A stretch of 64,000 bases of DNA, from positions 131,918,112-131,982,111 of the forward strand of contig CM038047.1 in NCBI GenBank assembly GCA_021397845.1, given 5' to 3'. Both the position numbers and the translations under genes were made by a program. Under the pieces are notes generated by a model, which did no database searches, was not told the DNA's origin, and saw nothing but the letters and a program-made list of their open reading frames with translations. Positions 45,130 through 57,560 of this stretch are shown piece after piece (within the stretch, counting starts at the first letter, position 1; every line of letters starts with the position of its first letter). The stretch comes from Areca catechu. Lineage: Eukaryota; Streptophyta; Magnoliopsida; Arecales; Arecaceae.

Positions 45130-47006
45130 TCAAGGAGTGATTTTAGATACCCAAGCTAACTTGGGTCCTTTCGGGTTAGCAAAATTGGTTCCTTTTGAAA
45201 CCCAACCGGTTCTATATTTCAATGCACCAATCATGGAATTTTTCAAGGAATTGCATTGACGAGATTTATGTCCAAATCTATGACATGCATAACAAATAAT
45301 TTTATCATTTTTGAATGATGCATGCTTTGAAGCTTTAAAAGATGCAGAAGCAGAAATATTTGGTTTGAAAGATTTTTGAATAGAATTTTTGGGAACATAC
45401 TTCAAGCCATTTGAAATAGATTTCGATGGAAAAGTTTTTTGAAGTTTAGCACTTGAAGCTGAAGCTTTTGAAGATACAAATTTTGTTGCTGAAATTCCTT
45501 TGGCATTTAAAGCATTAAATCCAATTCCAGCTTTACTTTTTGAATCTTTTTGTTCTTTCAAAATTAGCTCAAGCTTATTAGAACTCAAAGTAAGTTTTTT
45601 TACTAAAGGCTTAAGCTTTTCAACCTCCTTTTTCAAATCAACATTTTCGGCAACTAAAGTTTTGTTTGTCGCATTAAAAGTATTTTTCTCATTTTTCAAA
45701 ATAATAACATTATTAAAAAGATATTCAATTCTTTTTGCAAAATGTTATTCTTTTCAGAAATCTCATCCTTGTCTTTTAATAAAACATCATTTTGTTTCTT
45801 TAATGATTTAATTTTAATCCTAGCTTTCTTGAATTCAATAAGTAAATCATGAAATGCATAATTCAATTCATTATATGTAAATTTAGCTTGAAGCTCAGGG
45901 GATGATACCTCATTTTCAAGACCCATCAGACATAAATTTGTAGATTTCATGGTCTCTTCTTCTTCAGTCAATAAGGATGCTTCACTGTTGCTCCACGTTG
46001 CTACCATAGCTTTCTTTTTCTTTTTCTTAAAACCCTTCTTCAATAATGGATAATCTGGTCAGATGTGCCCTGGCTTTTTGCATTCATAGCAGGTAGGCAC
46101 TTCTTTCTCTTTTTTCTTTTCCTTGTCCTTCTCCTAATTGAATTCTTTGTTCTTGTAAAATTTTCTAAAGTGTCTTCCTTTTTTTCTTCCCAAGAACCTT
46201 CTGAATTTCCTAATGACCATGGCAACATCTTTGTCTTCCATGTCACTTTCAGTAGAGGAGCATTCTTCTTTCGATTCTTCATCCTTTCTAGAATCCATAG
46301 CAGCTTTGAAGGCAGTAGATTTCTTTTTCTTTTGATCATCTTCAGTTCGGTGCGGCATGGTCAGTTCATGAGTGATGGGAGATCCTAGTAGTTCACCCAG
46401 CAATAAGGTGTTCAAATCTTTTGCTTCCTAGATGGCTATCACTTTCGGATCCCATTTGTCCGGAAGAGATCTCAAAATCTTCTGTACTAGATCTGCATTA
46501 GTATATATCCTGCCAAGACTTTTTAAGCTATTAATAATATCAGTGAAACATGAAAACATGGCAGAGATAGTTTTATTAGGTTCCATTTTGAATAATTCGT
46601 AACTCTGCACAAGAAGATTAATTTTAGAAGACTTCACTTGAGAAGTTCCTTCATGGGTCACTTCGAGTTTATCCCAAATTTCTTTTGCCGAGGAGCAAAT
46701 AAAAATTCAATTAAACTCATTACTATCCAAAGCACAGTATAAAAGATTCATTGATTTGGCATTTAACTCACTCATCTTCATGTCATGTTCGTCCCAATCC
46801 TCTTCAAGTTTTGAAATGTCCACTCCATCAATTTTAGTCATGGGGATATAAGGACGCTTTAGAATGACCTTCCATAACTGAAAATCAACTGCTTGAACAT
46901 AAATTTTCATTCTAGCTTTCCAGTATGCATAATTTGTGCCAATGAAGAGTGGAGGTCTATTGGTTGATTGGCCTTCCGCCAAGGACGTACTCATTGGATG
47001 AGCCAT
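45130..47006 (-). pseudogene. gag: gag of element D with two zinc knuckles
   Basis: Starts at 47006 (MAHPMSTSLAEGQSTNRPPL, then TNYAYWKARMKIYVQA), a start typical of SIRE-type gag. The capsid part includes VKSSKINLLVQSYELFKMEP at about 46620. First knuckle CYECKKPGH at about 46060-46095, followed by a stop; then a Lys/Glu-rich probable coiled coil (46043-45700); second knuckle CYACHRFGHKSRQC at about 45240-45285, a perfect CX2CX4HX4C. At least three breaks. Confidence 0.87.
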
Positions 47007-47037
47007 CGATCTTTACTCTTATGTATTCAGAGACACT

Positions 47038-47049
47038 GCTCTGATATCA
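47038..47049 (-). other. Primer binding site of element D
   Basis: Minus-strand TGATATCAGAGC, one change from the initiator-Met PBS, two bases from the LTR edge at 47052. Confidence 0.85.
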
Positions 47050-47051
47050 GT

Positions 47052-48677
47052 TGTTACCAAGGTCGCTACCCAAGAGGGGGATGAATTGGGAATTTAAAAA
47101 TTTAAAGTAGATAATCTGTAATTAAAAATTCCTTATAAGTGGTAGGTGCTGTGACGAAGTATTAAATTATAGAATCTAAATAAAGTCAAGTAAGCATAAC
47201 ACAAACAAGCAAAATTTATAGTGATTCGGAGCAACCCAGCTTCTATGTCCACTACCATAGATACCACTTAGGATTTTCATTATATTCACACCCAAATATA
47301 GTCGAATTGTTTTATAGTATTACAATCCAAAACATCTATACTTTGGTTTTAACGGGATCGCCAAAGAAAATCCAACACCCTTTGGTTTTGAACAAGCTCA
47401 CCATAGAAACCTAACTTGGTTTTACCAAGATCACCAAGAACCCAACACTTGGTTTTTATCAAGGTTCACCAAGAACCTATTTGATTTTTCAACCAGGCTC
47501 ACCAATAACCTAACAACAACTCAGAAAAAGAATTGAAGTAAATGCAATAATAAATGACAAACTCAATTTGTCGGATAGTTTCTGGTGCAGCTTGATAGAA
47601 GTCCACTTGAATGAGTTTGAATGAGCTTTAATTGTTTCAGTGGCTTCTTTCAAAATTGCTTCAAGCTTCATATCAGAGTTGGTGATGACTTGAAGGCTTG
47701 CTTGAATGCTCTTGTGCTCTTTTTCTTTTTGGTAGGTGGGATATTCATTATAGCTCTTAAAACTTTGAAGAACTTTTTAATCCATTTCCATTACTTCAAG
47801 AAAGTTCAAATCCTTCAAATATAAGGTCTTCCATCACTCCGAGGGAATTCTAGCTGTTGTAGACCATTGGAAAGTGGTTTATGACCGTTGGAGCACTTTT
47901 TGTCATTCAAAAATAAATTTTGGAACTATCCATTGGATACCTGAAAGCGATGTTCAAGTCGGCTCGGATTCCTTCAAGTCAGCTCGGATCCTTCGAGTCG
48001 ATAGGTCGAGTTGCCAAATCTTCAGTGCAGTCGGCTCTGTCTCAGGGCACAAAACTTCACTCTGGACGAGTAGGCTCTTGATAGCTCGGGTCGGCTCGAA
48101 CTTATTTCTTTGAAAAACTTGAACTCGAGGGGTCGGCTCTTTTCAGCTTGGGTCGGCTCGCTTGGCTGTTCTCAGAAATCTTCAAAAACTAGACTCTGGA
48201 GGAGTCGGCTCAGGCAAATTCTAGTCGACTCAGATTCACTGGAGTCAGCTCAGTTACCTTCGAGTAAGCTCGGATTGCTTCATACCAGAATTCTTGCTGC
48301 GTGCCATGAAGTAGAGTCAGCTCTTCAACATGCTGGGTCGGCTCAAGTATCTTCTTCAGGATTTTTACAATTGAACTCAAAGAAAAACTCTTACCAACAC
48401 TCTTACAACTTTTCAATCATACCAACTCATATTAACTCTAAGGCACACACACATAGAGGTAACCCATTTTACATGATTTTTTCTTTGCTTTTTCATTGGA
48501 TTCTTCTTTACAAAAACAAATTATAACACAACTCAAACAAGAAACAAAGGTGTAGGAGTTGAAGTTTGAACAATTAACTCATCCTACAAAAACTTGTAAA
48601 ATACTTGAAGAGTTGTTAGAAATAAATGTACATGCTTCAATGTTTGGTTATCATCAAAATCACTTATGGGGTCAACA
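47052..48677 (-). repeat. 5' LTR of element D
   Basis: 1626 bp (plus strand TGTTACCAAGGTCG to GGGGTCAACA), matching 37499-39122. GTCGGCTC motifs cluster at 47950-48350. Confidence 0.9.
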
Positions 48678-48918
48678 CAGTCACCATTCTAGCATTAAAG
48701 AGAGGACTCGGGACCTCTTGCTTCACTTACTCCCTCGACAAGAAACCTTCGAAGGTCAACTGAGAGCTTGTCTTCCGGGCCCACAAGTACATCCATGAGG
48801 AGGAGGCCAACCACACCAAGAGTGAACTAGACGGGGGCCACTAAAGAGATAGGCCATGGGGGAAACATCTGGCCCCCTAGCCTCAAAGACTGTGCCGGCC
48901 CATCAACCGAGCACCAGG
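48678..48918 (+). pseudogene. gag: gag of element C, third piece
   Basis: Continues C's gag after D: VTILALKRGLGTSCFTYSLD, then a stop shortly after KKPSKVN and an RAHKYIHEEEANHTKSE segment. It ends at the CCAGG target duplication. Confidence 0.82.
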
Positions 48919-51900
48919 TGGTGTGGGCACTATGATCAGATAGAGGCTCCTCAATCCTCTGTGGATCTCTGATAGGATTTTAATTTGTTAGGTCCTGTAA
49001 TAAGGCTTCATGATGCAGGATGACTCTAAGAATGCTAAATATATAGGAAAAACAGTAATCTAATTTTTTATAATATTTTTTAAATATTAAATTTGTATTC
49101 TAAATTTTTAAAGTTAAGTAAAGACTAGCAGGATATTCAGCAATACTAGGAATCATCATGATCACAAAGAACTCATGCAAGATATTAAGTAGCCAGGACC
49201 CGAGAGTTGAGAAACTCCCGATTTAGGATAGTTTATCTTCATCAAATTAGAAAATAAGAGAAGGGAAGGTTTCATACCGGTCAGAGATTGAAATTCAATA
49301 GCAGAAGAGATCACTCACAACTATGATCGGAGCCTAGATGAAGAAGCCTTGTTTTCCTTGAATTTAATGGTGAATCTAGGAAGTCCAGGTAGCAAAGAAG
49401 GCCTCCTCAAGGGAGGAAAAGCACCTCAGGAATCCTGCAAGTGTTAGAGGTTAATCAAAGCAGCAAATAAAAATTAGAAAAGGAATTAGGGTTTGAAAGA
49501 AATCAAGATTAGGGCTAAAAGCTAGCAGCCAGGGAAGAAGAAGCTCTTGGACTTGGACGGCAGCAAGGGTTTCAATTCCTTGCGCATGGCTGATCTCCAG
49601 GGATGCCAAGGGATGCTAGGGTAGTAGGGTTTCAATCCAGGAACACGAGGAGAGCACTCAAAGAGAGAACCAAAACGCAAACACAAGGCACTTAAGCAAA
49701 ATTTCAGCAAGGTTTATTCAGAAGAAAGAGATGATTACAAGATAGGGAGGGGTGGGGTATTTATAGAGTTCCCATGCCCTCACTAACCATGGTTACACTT
49801 GGGTTACAAGTCCTCTTCCAAATTGGAATACAAGTCCTTTCCTAGCTAGGTTAGAATTACAAAGTGTAAAGGGATAGGAGTCCTAACTAGGTTAGAATAA
49901 CTTGGTCTTCTCCTTCTTTTCTAACTTGGACTTAGTCAAGCTTTTAGGATGCCCACTCCTTGGGCGTGTGGACCCTAGGGAAGCAAGGGGAAGGTCAGCC
50001 AAAGCTTGGAATGCATGGGCTTGGGCCACCTGGTAGCTAAGTTGCTTGGTTCCTTGGGCTGGCATATTCCCAGTATCAAAAGGGAATCTTGGTTCTCTTG
50101 TTTTGGGCTTCCTTCCTGGGCTTGAATTTGGAGGCCTGGAGTGCTGGGATAGCCTGGTAAACATGAGCCCTTGGCATCTAGAATATTTTGAAAGCATCTG
50201 GAGAGAATCTGGCATTTGAAATGGCACCTGGGGAAAATCAAGGCACCTGGGTGTCGATTGAGCTCCCCTAAGCTGGTGTAACTACTTCTGGCTTCAGAAT
50301 GAGGTCTGGTGGAACTCCAAAATAGCGAAGCCTCCTCTCTTGTACAAGAAGTGAACTCATACTAGACTCATACTGGTATACAGGACTCAATGTACTAGAC
50401 TAGGTTGAAGGTTGAGACAAATTAACTAACCTCAACTTATTACAGGACTCAATTCTACTTGATTACAAAATTTTAACACATGGCTAGGTATACCAAATAG
50501 GGCCCAGTAATCTGTATCTAATCCTGGTGCCCCCACCGCTTCAAGCCTGAGCATTTTAATTTTGAGTCATGCACTTAGTTTCAATTTTTGTTTTAGCCTT
50601 GTACCTTGGCCAATTTGGTTAAGCTAGGTCAATGGGTCCTGTATTTAGCTATATTAGTCCAAACCTAAGTCTACTTGATGATTGAGCTCAAGCTGGAGTG
50701 GAAATTTGAGTCAAGCTCAATTGATGGATCAAGCCATCTTCCCCATGCCAAGTTGGATCACCATTTCAATGCTCGGAGAGCCACTTCATCATTGCCGTGT
50801 GGCATGAAGAGGTGCCACCTCACTAAGACACTTGGACGGCCAAGAGAGAATGGAGGGATTCAAAGTCAATGCTTGTTGGACACCCAAGCTCCAAGCCAAC
50901 AATTTTTCCATCCCACTCCCCATATCAAGCTCTTTTCCAAAGAAGCTTGGTCAGCCAAGGAAGGTTGAAGCATCCCATGAATTTTGAAGACATGTTCCTT
51001 TCTTCAAGCCCCCACATCAAGCTCTTTTCCAAAGAAGCTTGGTCGGCAAAGGAAGGTTGAAGCATCCCATGATTTTTAAAGACATGTTCCTTTCTTCAAG
51101 CCCCCACATCAAGCCTTCTTCCCAAAGAGTCATGGTCGGCCATGGAAGTAAATAAAGTTAATTGGGCACCACCTTGAATCAAGAAGACAACATCCCCCAA
51201 ATCAAGCTCCTCCACCAAAGCAAGGTCGGCCAAGCACCCAAGAATTCAAATTTCAAGGGATTAAGTTCAGATTTGGGCACCCCTTGTTTAATATTTTTGT
51301 AACTCCCCTCATTTGAATTCAAATAAGACTTAGGTGCTTATAAAAGGAGCCCTAAACTCTTGTAATTTCAATTTTGATGAAATGAAAAAAAGAGTTCATG
51401 TTTTCTTCCATTAGCACTTGTCTTTTTAGACTAGGAACTCTGTGAGAGAGTGCCTTTGTCCTTTGGGACATCGAGGGGTAAGAGGCCCTAAGTTACCTTC
51501 CTCCTTCGCAAGCCACTAGTCCATCTTCAAGCTAGGATGCCACCTAGAAGATTCACCTGGACGCCCAACAAGAACCCTCTTCGACCACCATCTTCGATTC
51601 CTTTTCTCCTCACTTTTCACTTTCTCACATTCCTACTTGAAATTTTCTAACCCTTGTCTTGGTTGCTCACAGGTTCTCCAGGTGCCATGGACAAAGGATT
51701 CGGTCTCCCTTGCCTTCGGACCATCGGATGGAAAGCTGACGAATCCACAGGGTTAAGGCTTGATCTTCTAGGCCGCATCTGCAAGTGTGAGAGAACTCGG
51801 CATTGGGTGCATCAGAAGCTTCAAGATTTGCATTTCCTGGTCTCCTAAGTAGGTATTGATTTAAGGCTAAGTCCTACGGGGTTTCTCAATCATGAGGTCC

Positions 51901-52088
51901 TCTCTTCATCATTGTTTAGGGACTAAACTTGCATGCTAGAAGTATCTTGTTTTTATAGAACCCCTGATCTAGTCTTTGCTCAACTTCGAGAATCAAAAAA
52001 TCACTTAAAACCTATAACACCAAAAAGAAATCATTTGCATATCCATCTCATCATTAGTATAGTCCCGCATCATCTCAGTCTCACATCA
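48919..52088 (+). mobile_element. LTR insertion in gag of C (contains another LTR)
   Basis: Perfect target duplication CCAGG (48914-48918 and 52089-52093). One LTR of the E/A family: start TGGTGTGGGCAC, TATA box TATAAAAG at 51339-51346, the GGGGTTTCTCAATC block near 51882, typical end CCCGCATCA at 52072, then 16 further bases ending CACATCA. It is interrupted at 49011-50538. No internal coding region. Confidence 0.85.
49011..50538 (-). mobile_element. Minus-strand solo LTR inside the 48919 LTR
   Basis: 1528 bp with perfect target duplication CTTCA (49006-49010 and 50539-50543). On the minus strand it runs from CGGTGGGGGCACC (first T changed) to CTGCATCA, the same broad family as its host LTR. 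Minus-strand TATAAATA at 49758-49765. The host LTR reads on across it (aataaggcttca, then agcctgag). Confidence 0.85.
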
Positions 52089-52440
52089 CCAGGCCCAAAG
52101 TTGACCTTGCCAAGGAAGAAAAGTTTACCCCCCTCCTCGCCCCGAGAGCTAAGATCCTCATGGAGATCGAGGGTGAGCATTTCCTGCATCATACTCCCCC
52201 ACTAAAGTCATCCACTAGACATGACGAGTCTTACTATTACCGCTTCTATTTGGACCATGACCATGACATCGAGGAATGCTGCCATCTGAAGAGAATGATA
52301 GAAGACCTGATCAAGCATGACTACCTTGGAAAGTATGTGGAGGGAGGAGCCACCCCAATAGCCCAAAGCGAAGAGGCCCGACCACTTGCCATTGATAACC
52401 GGCCTATTAAGAAGCCAATGTAGATGATCTCCTAAGGGGC
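52089..52440 (+). pseudogene. gag: gag of element C, C-terminal part
   Basis: Encodes KVDLAKEEKFTPLLAPRAKI, then from 52160 RHDESYYYRFYLDHDHDIEE and CCHLKRMIEDLIKHDYLGKY, the C-terminal zinc-finger-like region of Tat gag. The first Cys of the finger is Tyr here, so the knuckle is damaged. Confidence 0.83.
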
Positions 52441-52516
52441 AAGGAGAAGCTCGAAAAGGGCTAGGGGGAGAGAACAGAGTAATGATGTACTCCCCTGTGA
52501 GGGAGAAAGGCCGGCA

Positions 52517-53013
52517 ATGATAAATAACCAAAATAATGATGCTGCCATCGTAGAAATGATGATAGCCAAGCACCCTATAAAGCAAATTATGGTTGATAGT
52601 GGAAGCTCCACTTACATCCTTTTTTATGATACTTTTGCAAGGATGAACTTGTCCACTGACCAAATAAAGCCAGTATTCATGCCCTTGGTCGACTTCACTG
52701 GGGATTCAATTGGGGTTGAAGGAGAAATTACCCTCCCAATAACTACCAGGATGCCATCTCGATAGAGTACTATGTTGACAATATTCACCATTTGAGGCTT
52801 CCCTCGCTTTACAATACGATCCTAACATGTCCTAGACTCAACCTACTTGATGCCACCTCTCCACCAGACATCTCCTTGTCCAGTTCCCAACTCCTTGGGG
52901 GACCAGGGAGATGAGAGGGTCATGGCAGCCTATCTAGCACTGCCTGTAGGCCATCCTGGAAGCCCGAGAGGCTAAGTGGAGTCCAGCTATTGACCAATCA
53001 GGCCTAACAGAAC
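52517..53013 (+). pseudogene. Protease of element C
   Basis: Open at 52517-52765 with the aspartic protease motif MVDSGSSTYILFYDTF, then DSIGVEGEITLPITT. The later part (YNTILTCPRLN and the segment near 52890) is frame-shifted. It is cut at 53013 by an LTR insertion. Confidence 0.82.
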
Positions 53014-54327
53014 TGGTGTGGGCACCAGGTTCAGGAAGAGGCTTCAACTAATGCCAAGTTCTTTATGGATAGAAGACTAGGAATTTAAGTCCTGTAATAA
53101 GTCTATGAGTCCTGTATTTAATTTTATTTGAATAATTGAGTCCTGTTTTATTTTAATTTGGATCCAATTAGAGTTAAATTGGCTTTGTACTAAGTCGGGT
53201 TCAAGATGTACTTGCATTGGGCTTCAATTAAGCAAGAATGAGTGCAACCAACTTCACCAACAACTTGTAACACCACATCATCAAAGCACCATGCTACCTT
53301 AGAAGACAAGTCATGCCAGCTTCGAGGATAAATCATGCCACATCACCAAGACATATCAACCATGAATTTTCAAATTTGAATGAAGTCCCACTCTTTATGG
53401 GTGCCCACCTTATAATTAGGAGATTTAAATTTGAATGGGCCACTCCTATCTTCATGGGACGCCCCTTGATTTTCTCCATGAAAGGAGGTGTAGTTTGAAT
53501 TTGAAAGGGAGCTTAAGGTTTATAAAAGCTCCTACATCCTCTTGTAATGTTGATGATGTTGATGAATGAGAAATGAGTTATTTTCTTGAAAGTTCTTTCC
53601 TTTGCTAGCCAAAGCCCCTTGAGAGAAGGTAGGTGTGAGACCTAGGTTACTTAGCCAATCAAGCTTCTATCCCTTCTTCCATTCCCATTCAGCAAACATT
53701 GAAGATCCCTCTTCAAGCCATTCCAAGTTCGTCCACCCCTCTTCCAAAGGATGACATCTTCAAGGAGGTTCTACACGCCACTGAGGGAAGAAGATTCATA
53801 CTATGGCCGCCAAATGAGATCCACTTCAAGCCAAGCCTAAGCCTCTTTCCTCCATTCCCAACTTTCCTTCTCCATTCCTCCAAACTCCTATCTAAACATT
53901 CTAATCTTTCCATCTATCTGTGTAGGATCCCCGGGTCTCATGGTTTCCAAGATGAAGGTCTACTATGCCAAAGAATTAGATGCAAGATGCCTTAAAACCT
54001 AAAGTAATTCCTTTGCCATTTAAGCACTTCATCTTGAGTGTTCCTTACCCCATTTTCAGAATATTAATGGCCGGGTAACCATTCTTTATAACTTTCTCTC
54101 AGATCTGAAATAGGAAAGTAAGCTAGCCCTAACCTGTGTGGTTTCCTAATCACAAAGGTCCCTTCTTAATTACTTTGAAAGAGTTTCTTTCTAGTCATGT
54201 TTTTCCCTTTGTTCCTTTCATGAATTTCTATTTCTTTTACGTAGAATAGCTGTATGCCTATTTGCCTCATCATCATTTAGTCTCTTTAATTCTTAGAAAT
54301 GCATCATTTGATACTTGTTCCCCATCA
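53014..54327 (+). mobile_element. LTR insertion between PR and RT of element C
   Basis: 1314 bp with perfect target duplication AGAAC (53009-53013 and 54328-54332). Starts TGGTGTGGGCACCAGG; TATA box TATAAAAG at 53521-53528; a family-type end ATGCATCA at 54306, followed by 21 bases (TTTGATACTTGTT, then CCCCATCA) to 54327. No internal coding. Confidence 0.85.
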
Positions 54328-55360
54328 AGAACTGGATCCAAAGCATGGGCCCATCGAGCCTCTACTATCTTTTCCTTTGGGAGAGGACCCCATGAAGACT
54401 ATGCAAGTGGGAGCCCTGCTACCCGAGAAGGAGAGATCCCACCTGCTTAGCTTCCTGTAGGACAACGTCGATGTCTTCGCCTGGATCGTAGCTGACATGC
54501 CTGGGATCCCTCTAGAGGTAATACTCATAAGCTGAATGTCAACTCCAATAGCCACCCAGTCCGGCAAAAGAAGAGGAGCTTCATCCCAAAGAGATAGAAG
54601 GTGATAGATGAGGAGGTCGAGAAGCTCCTCACTGTAGGCTTCATCCTTGAAGTCCGATACCCTGACTGGCTAGCTAACATATTGACAGTCAAGAAATTCT
54701 CTAGGAAGTGGAGGATCTGCATGGACTTCATCGATCTCAACCAGACATTCCCAAAGGATAGCTTCTCGCTTCCTAAGATTGACCAACTAGTGGATGCAAC
54801 CTCAGGCCACAAGTTCCTCAGCTTTATGGATGCATTCTCCGGGTACAACAAAATCTACATGCACCAGAGGATGAGGAGCACATAATATTCATGATCATGA
54901 TCGATAAAAGAACATACTGTTGCAAGATGATACTGTTTGGCCTCAAGAATGCAGGGACCATGTACCAGTGCCTAGTTAGTAAGGTCTTCAAAGACCAGAT
55001 AGGCTGCAACATGCAGGTCTACATGGATGATATGCTCATCATGAGCAGCCAGGGGTCGAATCATATCATCGACCTAGCAAAGGCCTTCGACAACCTTGCC
55101 TCTACCAGATGAAGCTAAACCCTGTCAAGTGCATGTTCGATGTTGTGGCAAGAAAATTTTTAGGGTTCATGGTTACTCAACGAGGGATAGAGGCTAACCT
55201 CAAGAAGATCAAGGTGATCACTGACATGAGGCACCCAGTCTCCAAGAAGGAGGTTCAGTGCTTGACCGGACACATCACGGTGTTGAGCCATTTCATCTCA
55301 CATTCTATTGAGTGTTGCCATCCATTCTTCAAGGTGTTGTGCAAGATGCATGACTTCACC
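54328..55360 (+). pseudogene. Reverse transcriptase of element C
   Basis: Upstream GALLPEKERSHLL and DNVDVFAWIVADMPG lead into the RT: VDEEVEKLL-like stretch from 54601, YPDWLANILTVKKFSRKWRI, FSLPKIDQLVDATSGHKFLS, FMDAFSGYNKIYMHQ (catalytic Asp), FGLKNAGTMYQCLVSKVF and YMDD at 55020-55031. The thumb FLGFMVTQRGIEANLKKIKV follows. Breaks occur at about 54452, 54885 and 55112. The motif wording is Tat-type. Confidence 0.9.
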
Positions 55361-55363
55361 TAG

Positions 55364-55800
55364 ATGGAGGAGTGTCAAGAGGCCTTCGATGGGCTAAAGG
55401 AGCTCCTTGCCTCTCCACTGCTATTGTCCAGGCTAGATCCCGGGAAGGAGCTCCTCCTGTGCTTAGCAATCTCATCGAAAGCGGTCAACTCAGTGATGGT
55501 CCTCACTGACAAGGATAGCTCCCAATGGCTAGTCTACTATACCAGCAAGCTACTCCGTAATGTGAAAACTAGATACACTCGATCCGAAAAGATTATCTTT
55601 GTCCTTATCATATCTATGCAGCATCTCGGCCCTACTTCCAAGCATACCCGATTACGATCTTTGCCAACCAGCCTCTAAGGTCCATTCTAAGCTACCCTGA
55701 TATGTTGGGGTGCCTAGCCAAATAGGTGGTGAAGCTCAATGAGTTCGACATAACCTACCATCAAAGGCTAGCATAAAAGGCCTAGATCCTTGCTGATTTC
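55364..55800 (+). pseudogene. First RNase H of element C
   Basis: EECQEAFDGLKELLASPLLL, LLLCLAISSKAVNSVMVLTD and YYTSKLLRNVKTRYTRSEKI give the gypsy-type RNase H that follows RT. In Tat elements this copy is degenerate; here the first catalytic Asp position is part of LAISS, as in the family. Frame lost near 55680. Confidence 0.82.
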
Positions 55801-55803
55801 CTA

Positions 55804-56330
55804 GTGGAATGCACCTGGGCCATTGAGGACTTCGAGGAGATGGACAAGCGAGCGAAGCCGGGTTCAGTCTCGATAGTGATGACATGGATTCTCCATGTTG
55901 ATGGTTCATCCAATGTTGGAGGGAGTGGAATCGAGCTTATCCTCGCCAACTCAAATGGAGTCATCGCTAAGTACACGATGCATTTTCTCTTCATGGCGAC
56001 CAACAATCAAGCCGAGTATGAAGCACTCCTTATGGGATTGAAGGTGTCCTTCAAGCTGGGTGTAAAGTGCCTGAAGGTCTTCATGGATTTGCAACTCATG
56101 TTGGTCAAGTCTCTGACGAGTATGAAGCTCGAGATCTCGTGATGGTGAAGTATCTGGACAAGGTATGCTCATACATAGTGAGCCTCCAGCACTTCAGCAT
56201 TTCCCATATCCCACATGCAAAGAATGCTTGAGTTGATGTCCTCTCCAAGCTAGCAACCCTGTCAGATTCATTACTAGAGCATACCTTCGTTGAATATCTG
56301 GAGACCCCCAGTTATGAATCTATAGTTGAT
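55804..56330 (+). pseudogene. Second RNase H (archaeal-type aRH) of element C
   Basis: WILHVDGSSNVGGSGIELIL with the first Asp, NNQAEYEALLMGLKVSFKLG with the Glu and LKVFMDLQLMLVKS with the third acidic position. After a one-base frame change near 56115 the part ending VDVLSKLA supplies the last Asp, after a stop. A second RNase H placed between the gypsy RNase H and integrase is a hallmark of the Tat lineage. Confidence 0.85.
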
Positions 56331-56479
56331 GTCTCGTAGGTCACCTCCAAGGTGAGCTGGATGGACCCCTACATCAAATACATCACCACCGGTGTGCTAC
56401 CTGAGGAATGCAAGGAAGTCGGCCTCCTTAAGAAGAAGGCTGCATGCTTCGTGCTAATGGATGGGTAGCTATACCGGAG

Positions 56480-57560
56480 GTCCTATTCCTACCCCTTACT
56501 AAAGTGTTTGAGGCCCTCAAAAGTCACTTATGTACTCCATGAGATACATAAGGGCATCTACGGGAAGCTTGTGGGGGGCAAGACTCTAGCCTATAAGGCA
56601 CTCGATAAGAAAACTTCTAGGAGACCATGAGAGAAGACATTGCTGATTTCGTGAAGAAATGTGATCACTGCCAACATCACGCCTTCATCCAACATCAGCC
56701 AACTACACCACTCTCCCAACTCTTTGCTTTGTGGCCATTTACTTAGTGAAGAATGGACATCTTAGGTCCCTTTCCCCTCTCATCCAGATAATAGAAGTAC
56801 CTAATTATGGCTATTGACTACTTCAATAAGTGGGTTGAAGCCAAGCCCCTAGCATGGATCATCGAGGCCAAGGCCAGATCCTTCTTTTAGAAGTTGGTCA
56901 TCTACCATTTCGGTCTCCCGCACTCAATCATCACCGACAATGGGTGATAGTTTGATAACCAGGCTTTCGAAGAATTCTGTACCGACATCAACATCCACCA
57001 TTGCTTCACTACGGTGGCTCACCCCCAGACCAACGGGGAGGCTGAGGTGACCAACCGAACCATCCTACAAGGGCTCCGCACTAGACTAGATGAGGCAAAG
57101 GGTCGATGGGCTGAGGAACTTCCCAATGTATGTGGGCCTACCACACCACTCCTCGGACAGTGACGGGTGAAATGCTCTTCAACCTTGTCTTCGATTCTGA
57201 AGCATAATCCCTGTAGAGGGGGGATTGCCCACACTACAGGCAAAGCAATATGACGAGCTGAGAATCTAGCCCATCTTCTCCTCAACTTGGATATGCTGGA
57301 TGAGACAAGGACAAAGCTCGTCTCCAGATGGGGGCATACCGGAGTGGGTGGCCCACTACTACAACTCCCGTGTCAGGTCTAAGATGTTCCATTAAGGTGA
57401 CCTAGTTCTCAAGCAAGCAAGGGTATCCTAATTGAAGGAAAGTAGTAAACTCTATCCAAACTAGAAAGGTCCTTACAAGGTGGTTGAAGCCCTACCATAA
57501 GGTGCCTACCGCCTTGCAGGACTCAATGGTGTCCAACTCCCCCAGACCTAGAATGCCAAC
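56480..57560 (+). pseudogene. Integrase of element C
   Basis: Zinc-binding part with HEIHKGIYG and KKCDHCQHHAF at about 56540-56680; core with WRMDILGPFPL, a second Asp in SIITDNG (about 56925-56945, followed by a stop), and HPQTNGEAEVTNRTILQGLR with Glu at about 57020-57075. The C-terminal part near 57400-57550 keeps scattered family residues. More stops than in RT. Confidence 0.83.

Larger units (their letters stand above)
37499..48677 (-). mobile_element. Element D: minus-strand SIRE-like Ty1/copia element with extra 3' ORF
   Basis: 11.2 kb read right to left: 5' LTR (47052-48677), PBS, gag with two zinc knuckles, PR, IN, RT, RH, an extra ORF, purine tracts, 3' LTR (37499-39122). Flanks TAGTA (37494-37498) and CAGTC (48678-48682) fit a duplication of TAGTC with one change each; C's gag reads on across it. 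Size, LTR length, two knuckles and a 3' ORF are SIRE/Maximus traits. Pol carries several stops. Confidence 0.88.

Noticed and set aside
52072..52077. Right end of the 48919 LTR at 52072 with duplication TCTCA
   Set aside because: The left flank is CCAGG, which is found after 52088, not after 52072.
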